Part shown: one piece after another, positions 21,059-35,300 of the stretch
How the letters are laid out: every line of letters starts with the position of its first letter
How positions within the stretch are numbered: position 1 is the stretch's first letter
Source: Lycium barbarum
Taxonomy: Eukaryota; Streptophyta; Magnoliopsida; Solanales; Solanaceae
Length of the DNA stretch: 64,000 bases
NCBI RefSeq assembly: GCF_019175385.1
Contig: NC_083339.1
Coordinates: forward strand, 76,094,307-76,158,306
Direction: 5' to 3'
The notes under the pieces: generated by a model
What the model was told of the DNA's origin: nothing
The model's input: the letters and a program-made list of their open reading frames with translations, nothing else
Database searches by the model: none
Program-made: the position numbers and the translations under genes

Positions 21059-24000
21059 CTAATGCAACCTTGTCAACTCTTCTACTCTCTTCATTAGTTC
21101 CTCAACTGGAACTGTCATTGCTTTAGAAATCTCTTCCATCCGGTTCCTGCTAAGATCTAGGAATGATTCAATCAAATCACCGTCAAGAAAGTTTTTAGCA
21201 TCTACGGTTTTCTTCTCATTGTAAAACGACCTCCACTGCTCATGACTCAGTCCTCCCACACCCTTTATCACTTTCCGTAAGTTTGTCTGCAGCTTTTCCA
21301 AAAATAAATACTGATCATGAGGAAGCGAGGCAATGACCCCTATAACACCATTTACTGTGCCAAATATGACGGTGGGTATCTGGCCAACGTCTGAATCTGG
21401 CAGTCGCATGACAAGCGAACCGTGTCTAAACCTATTAACAAATTCACCAAGGTGGTATTCACCAACCACTTCAAGACGACTGCGCTCCTCATCTGTAGCA
21501 CCTTCGCTATTTTTCCTGACCGTGAAAAGGTTAAAGTTGTTCTCAGCACCAAGATAAATGTCATCATCGAGAATCTCAACTGCTGACATCCAATTTGCAT
21601 TATAGTCTCGGGCTCGCTCCTCTATAGCACCCTCCTCATGCTAAACATGAACGACAATGTGAATGTCAGCAATGACTTCTTACTGGAGTAAGATAAATTA
21701 GGCTAATCGCAAGAAGCTGGGAATTAAGAGTAAAGTTGTAACTTTAAATTCTAAAGCATTAGAATAGTATATCTACTTCCAAAAGTTACCTTGAAAATCA
21801 GCAGAGAAATGGACTTCATCAAATCACCAACGACAATAAAATCCCCACGTGTTTGAACATAAAGAGCTAATATATGACCATGGTGTCCACATTCTGTCTG
21901 CAATTCTCGGCTGCCACCATCCTCACGTGAAGCCCACTTGTACAATTGAATCTTCTGATTGATTGCAGCAAGCAGTTTCCCATTGAAGGCATTTAGAGAG
22001 TAGACAGCTCCCTTTGTTTCCTTCTCTGCAATTAGTTGGAGCTTTCCATCTTCAACTATAAAAACTAAAATTCGGCCCTGCAATTTACTCATCATTAGAT
22101 TACCTTAAATAACCATAAAAATGAACACCAGTGAATTAAACTAGCTGCCGAAAAAAGTTAACGCCATTACATTGAAGGCATAGAGTTACAAGCTTATCAG
22201 TTTTGACTCGAAACAAACTTAGATCAACCAAAACAGCCTCAAGGTGTAACATTCAACATTAATTACCGCTTTTGATGTATAATATATTATGCAATTTCTT
22301 TATATCCGTTCAATGCACTCCTCCCTCCGTCCGATATTTGTTGTCACATTTCAGTTAAGCAAGGAATATAAGAAATGAATTGAAAATGCAAAACAGTTGA
22401 AAGAAAACATCACCAAAGACCCAATTTACCATATGACATATGTAGACACATCACCAGTCAAACGAAACAAGAGAGAGAGAGGGAGAAAACAAAGTGAGGA
22501 CGGTGATGGAAAGATGTCAAGTTCCATCTATAGATGTGATATCAGATGAATACCGATGAAAACAATATGGCTCGAGACCCAAAACTACTGAAAATAACAG
22601 GATCTAAGCAAACTTTATGGTTAGAGAAACTTCTATCAATTAAACTTACCTTGGTAGGTTCATTTTCCTCTGGCATCACATATGCAGTCCCAACGCAATA
22701 ATACACATTACTATCATCAGAAAAGGAGCAGCTAAGTATGGAACAACCATATTCAAATTGGTCAAGGGGGTACGTTGATATGAACTCAAATGTCTGGTCA
22801 TCTAACAGGCGGACAAAATGCATTTCAGGATCATCTGAATTTGACTGAGTATACTTTACGCTGCATAGAGCAAATGTCCGGGTCTGCTCTTGATGGCTAA
22901 TGCGCCGTGCATGCTCCCCAAGGGGTATTGAACGGATGTGAAGCTTTTGAATTTCATCAATAGTGCCAATTGTTAACTCACCTTCTTTCGCGATTGCAAG
23001 ACTGTTGACAAAAGATAGATAGCTATTAAAGCTCTTAGGCATAGAAAATCTAGGACATGGAAGATATAGCAAAAATCAACCCTAACGTTAGCTTGCCAAC
23101 AATGTATGGAAGACATTTTAATTCTTTAACATATGTCGACACCAATAGGTGCCTGAGAGCTGAGCTAACAATTCATGCTCAAAATGTAATTGAAAAACTA
23201 AATCAACAGATGGATGAAAATTTCCAACAGACTACCACATTCAAGTTGTAGTCAACAGACACCAAGGCCTGTTCGGTATGAAGGAAAATGATTTCTTGGG
23301 AAATGCTTTTGCAGGAAAATAAGTGGGTTTCTTACTTATTTTCTTGTGTTCGGTACATAAGCCAAAAATATCCTAAAAGCATTTGTATATGATCTTAGAC
23401 AAGGGCTACAGGGGTTAGGGTGAAGATGAGGTGTGTTGGAGGGTGGGGAGGACACAATCAATGTGGAACTTGTTTTCCCTACTTCCATTAGGGAAGTCAT
23501 TGGCCACATTTTTAAGGAGCTTATTTTCCTGGAGAAAATGTTCTCCAAAGATTTGAAAGACCAACCGAACATGAGAAAATTGAAAAACATTTTCTGGAAA
23601 ATATTTTCCTCCATACCAAACACACCTGCAATGTTACCAGTAAAACTAAGAAAAGGAAGGAACATTACCTGTCTGGAAAAGCTGCAACATTGAATGGGCA
23701 CATATGACTAACTTCTTTTAGATTTACATTGCTATAAAGCAGCTTCTTGTTACTGCTGTAAATTACTGTGGGCCTATCGGAGGCAGCAAAGACGTGTGTG
23801 GCATCTTTAGATGAGAATGTACGAAGTGTTATGGGCTGGGTCCCAAGAGAGACTTTTTTCCTATCTGTCAGCTCACCAGTACTCATGCTCAGCACAAAAT
23901 TCAAGAGATGGCCATCTCCCAAAGCACATAGTAAATAAGATATCTGAAAGGGAGAGAGTTTTAGACCCAAAAAAAGGGGAAAGAAAGAGAGGCAGAAGAA

Positions 24001-25854
24001 CATATTACAGGCGAGCAGCACAAAAGTTTTCATGGCTATTATTTGTTATATTCAAAACCCTAATCAACTGTCAGTCATTTAAATCTGCTGTTGTATACTT
24101 CCTCTCGCTCTCGTCATATGACTACACTAGTCAGTTTGATGGAAGATGAACTGTACCCAAACTGGGAAAGTAACATAATCTAGGTTGAATGGCTTCCATG
24201 GAATTCTACTGGTCAGTTCAATGAACTTCCCTTGTAGATTACAACAGCTTCAGGTCTTTTTTTGATCACAACAGCTTCAGGTCTTCATTTTTATTGTTTC
24301 TTGATAACCATAGAACAATCACAAATGGTTCAGGCCCTGATGTACTGTCAGAACAAGTTTTTTTAACAGTCACGGGTCTATTCACCATCTTTTCTACACA
24401 ATGCAGATACTGTTCTTGGAAATCAAGTACCACTGGAAGAAAGGGAAAACATGAGTTTCTTTATGACAGGCATAAATTATATAATAGAATGCGACAAGAG
24501 AGACAATAGGAGAGCCTTTGAGTAGTAAAAAACGATTTTGTACATTGGAGGAATAGCCTCTTATCCTTATTTCTTTTTGGTGCACCCACGAGGTTCCTAT
24601 ATGTATAGAAGATTGGATGTTGTTTGTAATAAAAACCGTATCTTTTTGTGAGGTTTCTACTTTTTGGTATATACTTCTGGTACACAGGTTCTTCATTCCC
24701 TTCATTAATAAAATCTTATTACTTTTATCAAAAAATTTAAGAAATGCGATAAGAGAGCCTGTTGAACTTTTTTTTTGAGGTAAAGAGAGCCTGTTGAACT
24801 TGAAACTTTCTGGCAGTTGTTTAAACCTAAAGACTACAATATATCCAGCTAAGTATCTTCGTGACAGGAAAAAGACACAAATCTGAGCACATCACTCGGT
24901 CTCTTTTCTTTTTTCCTGGGAGGGGGTGAAGAAGAGGAGGAGGGGGAGGGGGGGGGGGGGGGGGGGGGATTGTATTTTTGTTAGCTCTCGGTTAGCCCCA
25001 TAAATGACACTTTCACCTCAATCAACCACATCCACTGGATTCCGTAGGAAAAAGATACATCAGGAAGTTCTTTTTCTGCCTCAAAAATATGTAATCGCAT
25101 CAAAGGTGAAGAGAATTTATTTTGTACTATCGTGTCTTTTTATCTTATATTAGCATACATACACAGCAAAGTGAGAGAAAGGTGTCCAGCTAAGAGGGAA
25201 GGAGAAAAACAAGAATACATTAGGAACAGAGGCTGGTTGGCCCGTTGAAAACATACAATCTAGTGCAACTTCTTCCCTCTTTTAAACTCTTCCTTTCCTT
25301 TCTTAACTTACCTACTTTTTACTTGTCAAATAAGAATCGCAAAATTCTCATAATAAAGGACAGATAGAAATGTAAATGAATTGTTGCCCTTGACTGGAAG
25401 GTTGATTGAGAAAAAGTAGGTGGAACAATATCCGAGTTAATAAGGCTATTCTAGTAATGATGTCAGAAGCTGTTTTGGCAATCTTAGAAGAGGACTGGGA
25501 AACAGTACAAATATTCTAAAGGAATTATGATATAATTTTAAGAAAGTAGTTGAGTTAAGCTTGAGGGGCTAACTGAAATAGAAGAATACTTAAGGAGGTT
25601 AATTGAAGAACTCATGATTGCTTCAGGCTTATCAAGTTATCCTTTTTACCTCAGCCCTAGCATGAACGTTTTTTAAACTAAGGTGACCCTAGTGTGATTC
25701 TAGAGCACAATTAACAAACGTGCCAACAATCACTCATATCTGGCTATAACCTTCGAAACTATCATAACTAGCCATTAGTTTCCTTTCTAAAGATAACCTG
25801 CTAAGAAATACTATAAACAGAGCTTTATCAAAAAAAAAGAACAAAGAACACCCC

Positions 25855-25885
<31 letters not shown>

Positions 25886-26304
25886 AAAAAAACCTTTTAG
25901 CCCAGTTGTTTCCCTGGTTTCTGCACAGGGCAGTCCCAAATATGAAAGGTAATACCCCTGCTTGTCATTCCCCAAAAGAAAACGGATAGCTGAGGCATAC
26001 AACACCACTATAAAGATAGAGAACATACCCCTTCGAAGGAACACATAAGAACAGAGCGAGGAATTATCTCCCCTCCTAGTTGCTCCTTTGTAATGAGATT
26101 CAAGTCTGGAAGGGAATATATCCTGACACTTATGTCTGTCCACATTCCAACTGCTGCAATGGGACTGTAGTTTGGATTTTCACCAATTGGATTTATGTCC
26201 AGGCACGAGATGTCATAATCCAACTTGGCATATTTTACTTCATTCAACACCCCGTCACCAATTTCTAGGTATACCAGATGGCCACCCCCAGTAGCCAACA
26301 GTAC
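21059..26304 (-). CDS. DDB1: DDB1 exons 15-19 (residues 501-1090)
   Basis: Exon 15 starts [18 protein letters not shown] and exon 19 ends in the conserved DDB1 C-terminus. By family knowledge this block holds the end of BPB, BPC and the C-terminal helices. Introns 15-18: 23944-26028, 23002-23668, 22078-22649, 21641-21789. Confidence 0.93.
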
Positions 26305-29300
26305 CTGTAAAAGTAAAAATAGAAGCAATGAGCTAATCTGCAGAAGAGTGGAGTGACAAAGGCTTGCAACTAACAAAGGTAAAACATGACACGAAAAGAA
26401 AAAGGAAAAGAAACTACAAATTCAACAAATATCGTAAGGTATCCGTGGTTGCCACAATTAAGAAGCCCTGGTGAATCGTGAATTGGTTCTAAATTGCGAA
26501 ATCTAAAATATCATCCCTTTATTTTACATTTATTATCTGCTCCCTCCGTTTCAATTTGTTTGTCTTAGTATGAATCAGCACGAAGTTTAAGAAAATAAAG
26601 AAGCCTTTTAAATCTTGTGTCTTAAATTAAAGATGTGTGTATTGTACAAAAATGCCCTTTAGATCTTTTGATCTTAAATATGACATGTAGGATATTTGGT
26701 GTAAGAAGTTACTAAACACAGAAAGTTGCATTCCTTTTTAAACAGACTAAAGAGGAAAGTAAGACAAACAAATTGAAACCAAAGGGAGTATATCTGTTTC
26801 TACATTTAACTAAAGCAAAAAAAAAAAAAAAATCCAATAATTTTATGAAGCGATTTCGATATTTAAGTCCTTCAAATTCTTCATAACTTCACAAAGTAGT
26901 ACTCATTTACTCAAGGTTTCATAAATGATTTTACTGAGAGATCTAAAGCAGCCTCTCTCACAAATTATGTTTTATATTGTGAAGCAAATCATAGCTCTGT
27001 CTTGTTACACAAACTGAAGTGAAGTGGTCTATGCATTAGCTAAGATTATGCAGGTCCTTATAAATATTGAATTTTTAAATCTGGAAACTGTGTCACCCAT
27101 TTTGCCTCATGCAATAACTCTTATGGATAGAAAAAATACATACTCCCTCCGTTTCAATTGGTTTGTCTTACTTTCTTTTTTAGTCCGTTTCAAAACGAAC
27201 GCCTCTTTCCTTTTTTGGCAAATCTTATATTCCAACCTTCCACGTGGCATGTTTAAGACCACAAGATCAAAGGGCATTTTGGTACATTCTACCTATCTTT
27301 GATTTAAGACCACAAGATTCAAAAGTCTTCTTTACTTTCTTAAAACTCCGTATCAAGTCAAAACAAGACAAAAAAATTGAAACGGAGGGGGTACAAAAGA
27401 GCATATAAGTTCCTTCTATAGTAAAGGAAATTAGCGAGAAAACAAAATCAGCAGTCTCCTTTGCTTGACCAAGTTCTACATAAAAAGAGCACACAATAAA
27501 CAAAGAAATGCTCTCAGGCACGGAACCCAAAACACTCTCTCCTACTTTATAGGTCTGCAGAATGCCCTCTTTCCGGTGCCTGTGCCAGAATTTGACCCTC
27601 TTTCTTTCTAACATTCAGTCTCTCACCTTCTGTGACCACTGTTTAATTAACTTTTCTCTTCTCTTCTGACGAAATCTTTTCTCCAGTCATGGGAGAGAAG
27701 ATCTTCTTCATCTCAAGTGATAAATCTTTTGAAATTTATGAAGATTACGGGGGCTCGGACAGATGGTTCATATGGGTAGAACGAGGCCGCAGATTTACTA
27801 GTCAGATCAAGATAGATGAGGAAAATCTTAGATGGGTATGCACTCAACTGCAGCAAGCCTCAAAAGGGCAGGGGAACCTTTATAGAAGGTGGGGAAGAAA
27901 GATTCAAACTTTTGTATATAGGGTCTACCAAAATTTCAACATCTATGGTAGATATCTCAGAGTCGAAACAATCACAGGGGAAAGAAGAAAAGGCATTATT
28001 ATTCAATGGGGGCTGGGGAGATATTTCAGGGAAGATTTTACATTGGTTGGGAGAAGCCTCTAATAAGAAATTCAAAGTGATCACTTATATGCATAAAAAA
28101 TCTTTCCTCAACTCAGCCCGGATCTCTTCATGGCCTTTGCAACAAAAAGAGCAAACTTGCTACTCTGGAGAAGTGGATGAAAGCAGCCTCTTCCTCTCAA
28201 AATGCCTGGTGGGATGTTTCAACGATCCCTTTAATCGAAGTCCCAAAGCTGACACAATCCAAACTTGGTTCATCCAGAGATGGCAAGTAACCGCTGGTCT
28301 TCGAGTTTCCCCGATATCACACAACACCTTCCTCTTTGAGCTTCCATCTAGGCAAGAAGCAGCAAGAGTCAAAGCAGGGGACTGGTTCTGGAATGGGAGA
28401 CATCTGAAGCTTGACTGGTGGACTCCGGAATCTGGGTTAGAGACGGTGAAGATGGATTCGGGTAAAAAATGGATCAAAGCCTTTGGGCTCCCTCTAAACG
28501 GCTGGACTATGAGATCCTTTAAGTCTATTGGTGACGCTTGCGGCGGATTCATAGGGATAGATGAGGATACAAAGGACAGATCTCACTTTTTTTGGGCTCG
28601 AATTTGTGTGGAAAATAATCTGCAGGAAACACTGAAAGAGGTCAGTTTGGAGATTGGGAAATTGAGGTTCAAAATCTCAATCTTGGAGGACCATCTCATT
28701 CAGATTATCTCCGACCACCGGAATGAAGAAAGAAGAAAGGAAGGAAACGCCGGAAAAGGGATCGAGGAAGCCTCTACGAGCCAAGCGGTGAATACTCTGG
28801 TTTATCCGCTGGTCAATAACCAGAAACCCAATCACAATGGCAGCTTTAATTCAAAAATCTGGCAAGGGCACGTGCCACCTAAAGTTGGGCCTCAGATTCA
28901 GAATAAAAATGCAACAGCTAATTTGGGCCAACATCTTGGGCAATCTTATTACAAAAGAGGCCCAAACCCTAAGCCAAAGCCACAAAAGAAAAGAAAAGCC
29001 TCTAAAACTAATTGGAGGGCCAGGGGACCACTTATCAATCCTTGTCAACAAAAGATTAGCCCTTTCAAACATACGAACTATTTTGACCCTCTGTCAGTGG
29101 AAATTGAAGCCTCAGAAGCAATAATTATCCATCACTTGGATACTACATGCGATTTCTCAGAAGCTGATGATGAAGCAGAAATTCCACACAAGTTAATCCC
29201 GAGATACCTGCCTGAGTTTGAAGTAGAGCAAGTAAGTAGCACAGATATTGACCTCTCCTCATGTGATACTCTTTCTCTTCCATGGCACAACAAACAATTA

Positions 29301-32300
29301 GGAGGTTCTTTCCAGATCAACAGTCCAGCAGTGATTGATACCTCAAGATGGGCTAAAGGAGTTTTAATGAGGGCATGCAAGGTCTTTGGGGTTAACGCAG
29401 TGGGTTTTGAACATGAATTACTGGGCATGGTTCTTCGAATGGATCAGAAACGGCAAGAACAGATTCAGGAAAAAGGGAAAAAGAAACCGGGGAAGACAAG
29501 GCAATCCTTGGAATTGGGTAGACTCAAGTGGGACATGAACTCAGATGGGAAAAGAACAGAGGAGGGGGACAGGTACTACAAGTCCAACTCCAGATGAAGA
29601 TCAAAGTTCTAAGTTGGAATGTACGGGGTCTCAACGAGACAAGTAGGAGATCCACTGTGAAATCTCTAATCCAAAAATGGAAAGCCGATATTGTTTGTCT
29701 TCAAGAAACAAAAATTGAAGATTGGTCGATAAGCTGGATTAGGCAAATTTGGGGTAACAATTGGGTGGAATGGGTTGAACTACAATCTTCGGGCAGAAGT
29801 GGGGGAATTATAGTTATGTGGGACAAAAGGCTGCAAGAGGAATTTCGGTGGTGCTTTACAGGTGTGTATGGTCCCCATTCCAATACTGAAAGGGAATTAT
29901 TATGGCATGAATTGGCTGCAATAAGAGGTTTGTGGGACGAACAGTGGGTTATAGGAGGTGGTCTTAATGTATGTAGATTTGAAAGTGAAAGATTCAATTG
30001 CACAAGGAGATCAAGAGCAATGGACACCTTCAATTTCACTCTACGAGATTTGGGCATCATAGACTTACCTTTACAAGGTGCTAAATACACTTGGTTCAGA
30101 GGTCAAGATTCTCTTCAAGCTTCCAGAATAGATAGATTTCTAATTTCCCCTGAATGGGATGACAACTTTCGAGCTATAAAGCAGTTAGCCCTTCCAAGGG
30201 TTCTTTCAGATCATAGACCAATTATTCTGGAGTGTGGAGATTGGGACTCAAATCCATCTTACTTCAAATTTGAGAACATGTGGCTAAAAGTTGAAGGCTT
30301 TCTAGAGAAGATCAAAGAATGGTGGCAAGGTTACTCTATTAGAGGCAGCCCGGACTTCATTCTTATGCAGAAGCTCAGAAACCCGAAGAAAGATATTACT
30401 AGCTGGAACAAAGAAAATTTTGGGATGCTAGAAGTTCAAAAGGGCAGACTTCTAGACGATTTAGCAATCCTAGAGCAATCAGTAGAAGGCAGATACATGA
30501 CACAAGTTGAAAAAGAGAGATCACTTCATCTCAAACTTAGGTTGCAGGAAATAGCTAAAATTGAGGAGATCTCTTGGAGGCAAAAGTCCAGATGTTTATG
30601 GCTTAAAGAAGGGGATAGGAATACCAAATTCTTTCAAAGAGTAGCAAACTCTCAGAGAAGGATTAACCATATTGACAAGCTGCTGATTGGGGATGAAGTA
30701 TGTGATAATAAAGATGATATCAAAGCTGAAATTCTAAGGTTTTATCAAGACTGTACACAGAAGAAGAGTAATGGAGACCTGAAGTAAGATTTGATAGCCT
30801 TAACTTCTTAACATAAGCAGAGAAAATTTGGCTAGAGAGGAATTTTGAAGAAGAAAAGGTTAAAGCTGCTATCTTTTCTTGTGCCCCGGATAAAAGCCCA
30901 GGACCAGATGGTTACACAATGGCTTTTTACCATAGTACATGGGATTTCATTAAAGCAGATATTGTTATGTCCCGTGTTTTCGCATAATTGGAAATCGAGA
31001 AATAATTAAGACTTGTGTGTTATGAGGAAATATATTGATTTTAGTTAAAATGTCTATGTTGTTTATGAAAATATTGGTGTGGAAATGTGGAGGAAGTCCA
31101 AGGGCAAAAATTGGAATTTCAGAAATTAGTTTCGGGAATTACAAAACGAGATTTCAACGAATTGGGCCAAGAAAAAATTTGAAGGAAAATTTAAGCCCAA
31201 GACCATGGGGTGGCCGGCCATGAGGCCTTGGCCCAAGACCCATTTAATGGTCATGTGCTTTCCATGTGCCTACTAATCAATCATGTATATATGCATACTT
31301 ATCCATAGATAATTCAAGAAGCAAAAAAATTAAAAACTCATCCTTGAGTTCTTGAACCCTTCGGCCGAACCCCATTCCACAACAAAAAAAAAAATTCCTA
31401 GCCTTGTTTTGGTTCTAAAAATTTTGTTCTTCTCATATTTGTAGTAAGTTCAAGACGCTCTTCGACGGGGTACAATTAGTTTGGTGAAAGGAGTACGTTT
31501 GCGACAAGTCGAAAATTCAAGAAAAGGTATGAATTTTGTTACTTTAATGTTGTGGAATTGGTATGAATGTGTTAAGGATTGGGAATAGTCGAGAATCCCG
31601 TAGTTTGGATGTGTGTATGAAGCCGTGTGTGCATGTGTGTTTAGTGAAGTGGCCGTGAGCCACAAGGTGTGTAAGGCAAGGTGAAATTGAATTGTTAGTT
31701 CGTTAGTTGCGTCGTTGTGACATTTATGACGTAAATGAATGTTTAGCGAATTGAATTGGCGTTGGAAAATGATTGCGGATTATTATGGGAAAGTATATAA
31801 TTTCGGTATATTTGTGTATATCCTTGTATATCCATGATATTAAGGCTTTAAATATGACTTATGGTTGTTGTTAATGAATCCGGAATGAAATAATGCAAGT
31901 CAGTATGTTCGTCGGAATTGTTGACGTTTTGAAAGGAATATGGAAAGTGACGAACTTCTTGAATTTATGTATAATGTTTGGAATATGTTTGGATAACCTT
32001 GAATGAGTGTATGAATACAATAATGTGGACATAAGTTTGGAATTGTGAAGTTTGAATGGAAGTTGTCAACTTATATAGTAAGGAAGAATATTGAAGTTAA
32101 AGTGCTTTAGTTGTGGTTTGTGTTGTTTGTGATGTTTGGGTTATTGTTGTTGATGTATTTTGAGCCGAGCTAAGTCTCGGGGGTGTTAGATATATAGGGG
32201 AAATGCTACCGAAATTTCGGTAGGCAAAAAATGAAGTTAATGGGATTTTTAAGCTTAAGAATCTCTAATAGGTAACTTTGACCATTTGCAGATTCTGGAC

Positions 32301-35300
32301 GAATCGGGATTTGAGTTTGGGGTGAGCATAAGACGTTTATAAGGTATGTAAAGCTTCCCATTTCTTCTTTTGGCATGTCTTAGTATGTTAGGTTGATATC
32401 GGAACCCCGGGAGCATTTCCGCTCCTCGAAATCCGATCTATAGAATGGCTACTATTCATTCAATTCAATTGAAGCCTAATGTTCCTATTTTGGCTAGAAA
32501 GCAATCAAACGTCCGAAACTTATGAAAATGCAATCGGATTACTTTGAAATCTTTATGTATGATCTTATAGACCCGAAATGTTCATAAATTATGTTCGCCA
32601 CCTCGACTTGACCCGAGGTGGGCCCGCTAACCCCGAGATGCCTTATTTGTCCTACTAGGCTTTCTTTTTTGGATAAGCTTCGATAAAGAATCTTCGATTT
32701 TGAAATTGTCCTCTATGAAATAATGTTCGGAACACTATGATATAACAAGCTATGTTTTGAGCCATATGTACCACTTTGGAAACATTTTGTGAAATAAACT
32801 TTAGTACCAACTAATTATTTGACTATTTTGGTTAATGAACTGACTTATGAAGTAATCAAGTTTTGAAAGGCTATTTTAATATAAAAAGTTCATTGTTTGC
32901 TCACGACTCCGCTCGTGCCTTATTATGACTTCGTTCACCGGTTCCCGGGCCGGTTATGATTCGTGCGCCCTATGATGATTCGGCCGTATGCTGTGTTACG
33001 GTTCCCCGAGGCCTCGCCATAGGGTCGGGTTCCGTTTGGAGTTATGTTGTGATATGGCTGTGATGTGATACGCTCATATGTGTGTGTTCGGGGATGTACG
33101 GAGATTTGAACCTTCTGGTGTTATGCTGTGTGTGGCACCAGCGTCGGAGTGGTGACCACGTTCCTGAGCTTTGCATGATTTTGTTTGCATTATGTATATA
33201 TGATTTTGATAAACATTTTGATATACTGGTCGGCATTTCTCTCTTTGGTATTCTGTTCGCTTTCAGTTGTGGCCTATATTTTTGTACTCCATGCTTTACA
33301 TGCTCAGTACATCTTTCGTACTGACCCCCTTCCTTCGGGGGCTGCGTTTCATGCCCGCAGGTACAGACGCCGGTGACCCACCACTGTAGGCTCCACTTCT
33401 GCTATTTCGGAGTACTCCCTTGATTCGGAGTCCACTTTTGGTATATATATCCTTCGCCAGGTATATATTTCTGCATATCTGACTATTTGGGTACGGCGGG
33501 GCCCTGTCCCGTCATATGATTATGTCGGTCAGTTTAGAGGTCTGTGGACATGTCTGTGGGTTATGGTCTGCCTGTATGCTTATGTGTATATGTTGTTTGG
33601 GCGATTCCATACGCCGAGGCGGCCGGTCCGCATATGTTTGTGCATTGCTTTGATTAGCCCTGTGTGGCCTCTGTTGGTGTTTGCTGTGTACAGATTCTGG
33701 TTAGTCCGAAAAACAAAGGAAACTCTGCCGAAATTTTTCTGGAAATTATCTGTATTCGGAATATAGCCTTGTCGGCTTCTGCTATATATTTGAATACGTT
33801 TGATAGATGGGTTTGGGTGCCCAGATCGGGCACTAGTCACGGCCTACGGGGTTGGGTCGTGACAGATATTATGGGAGCTCTCAATCATTTTCATCAGCAG
33901 TGTCACATGATCAAATCCAGCAATGCCTCATTCATCACTCTAATCCCTAAGAAGAAAGGAGCTCAGAATCTCAAAGACTTCAGGCCCATTAGTCTGATCG
34001 GCAGTGTCTACAAGATACTGGCCAAAGTATTAGCTGAAAGACTTAAAACAGTGATCTGGAAGCTTGTGTCAGGGGAACAAAATGCTTTCTTGAAAAATAG
34101 ACAGATTACAGATGCTTCCTTAATTGCCAATGAATTGCTTGATGGAAGGCTCAAAAGTGGACTCCCTGGGGTGATGTGCAAGCTGGATGTGGAGAAGGCA
34201 TTTGATAAAGTTAACTGGTCCTACTTGTTGTCCTTATTGAGTCAAATGGGATTTGGGAGCAGGTGGATCAAATGGATTAAATTTAGCCTCACCACTGTCA
34301 AGTACTCTATATTGGTTAACAGGGCACCAGTTGGTTTTTTTTCCCCTCAGAAAGGAATAAGACAAGGGGACCCTCTCTTTCCCCTTTCTTATTCTTACTA
34401 GCAATGGAAGGTCTGAGTAAGATGTTGGATAAAGCAATTCTCAATCACTGGATTGAAGGGTTCAAGGTGGAAAGCAGGCCAAATCACTCTATCAGTGTCT
34501 CTCATCTGCTCTATGCAGATGACACTTCAATATTTTGTGGGGCAGAAAAGATCCAAGTGCAATATCTAAACTTAACTATCATGCTATTTGAAATCGTCTC
34601 GGGTTTTCCATATCAATATGTTGAAGAGTAAGATTTGTCCGGTGAACGCAGTGCCTAATCTGGATGAATTGGCAGATATAATGGCGTGTGAAATAGGCTC
34701 CTTTCCAACAACTTATCTAGGTCTGCCTCTAGGAGCAAAATTCAAAGCAGAAGAAGTATGGAATGGAGTTATAGAAAGGTGGAGAAAAGGCTAGGGAACT
34801 GGAAAATGCAGTACTTATCCATGGGAGGAAGATTAACACTCATTAATAGTGTTTTAGACAGCATCCCTACATATATGATGTCCCTTATACTAATGCCTTC
34901 TGAGGTGTTGAGTAAACTGGATAAACTGAGGAGAAACTTTCTTTGGGAAAGGAACAGTGAGGAGCATAAATTTCATTTAGTTAAATGGGAAAAAGTGATA
35001 CTGCCTAAGGATCAAGGAGGATTGGGCATAAGAGATTTAAGCAAACACAGCAAGAGTCTACTTTTGAAATGGTGGTGGAGATTCAACCAAGGAACATCAA
35101 CTTTATGGAAAGAGGTGGTCAGTGCCAAATATGGGAGACAAGATAATTGGTGCACCAAGAAAACCAGAGCTCCACATGGAGTGGGGCCTTGGAAACACAT
35201 TAACAATTTGAAGGATGAATTCTTCCAAGAGGTGTCTTTCAGGATTGGGAATGGTAACAAGGTTAAATTCTGGAAAGAGAGGTGGTTGCTCAATCTTCCA

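Larger units (their letters stand above)
30963..33864 (+). mobile_element. Solo LTR in the LINE (TSD GATAT)
   Basis: 2902 nt, TGTTATGTCCCG ... GGGTCGTGACA, flanked by GATAT at 30958-30962 and 33865-33869. Removing it restores the RT frame (..[16 protein letters not shown]..). Holds a CTACCGAAATTTCGGTAG palindrome (32206-32223), the three-hairpin module (33304-33360) and a GGCGGG/CCCGTC hairpin (33495-33513). Related to the LARD-like LTRs (same palindrome context and TGTTAT.TCCCGT start). Confidence 0.9.

Noticed and set aside
25811..26143. ORF with a poly-Gly/Phe stretch extending DDB1 exon 15
   Set aside because: Read-through of the intron homopolymer tract; the GT donor next to 26029 matches the family exon end.
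33563..33840. Small hydrophobic ORFs in 33042-33840
   Set aside because: They lie in the solo LTR; no protein family features.
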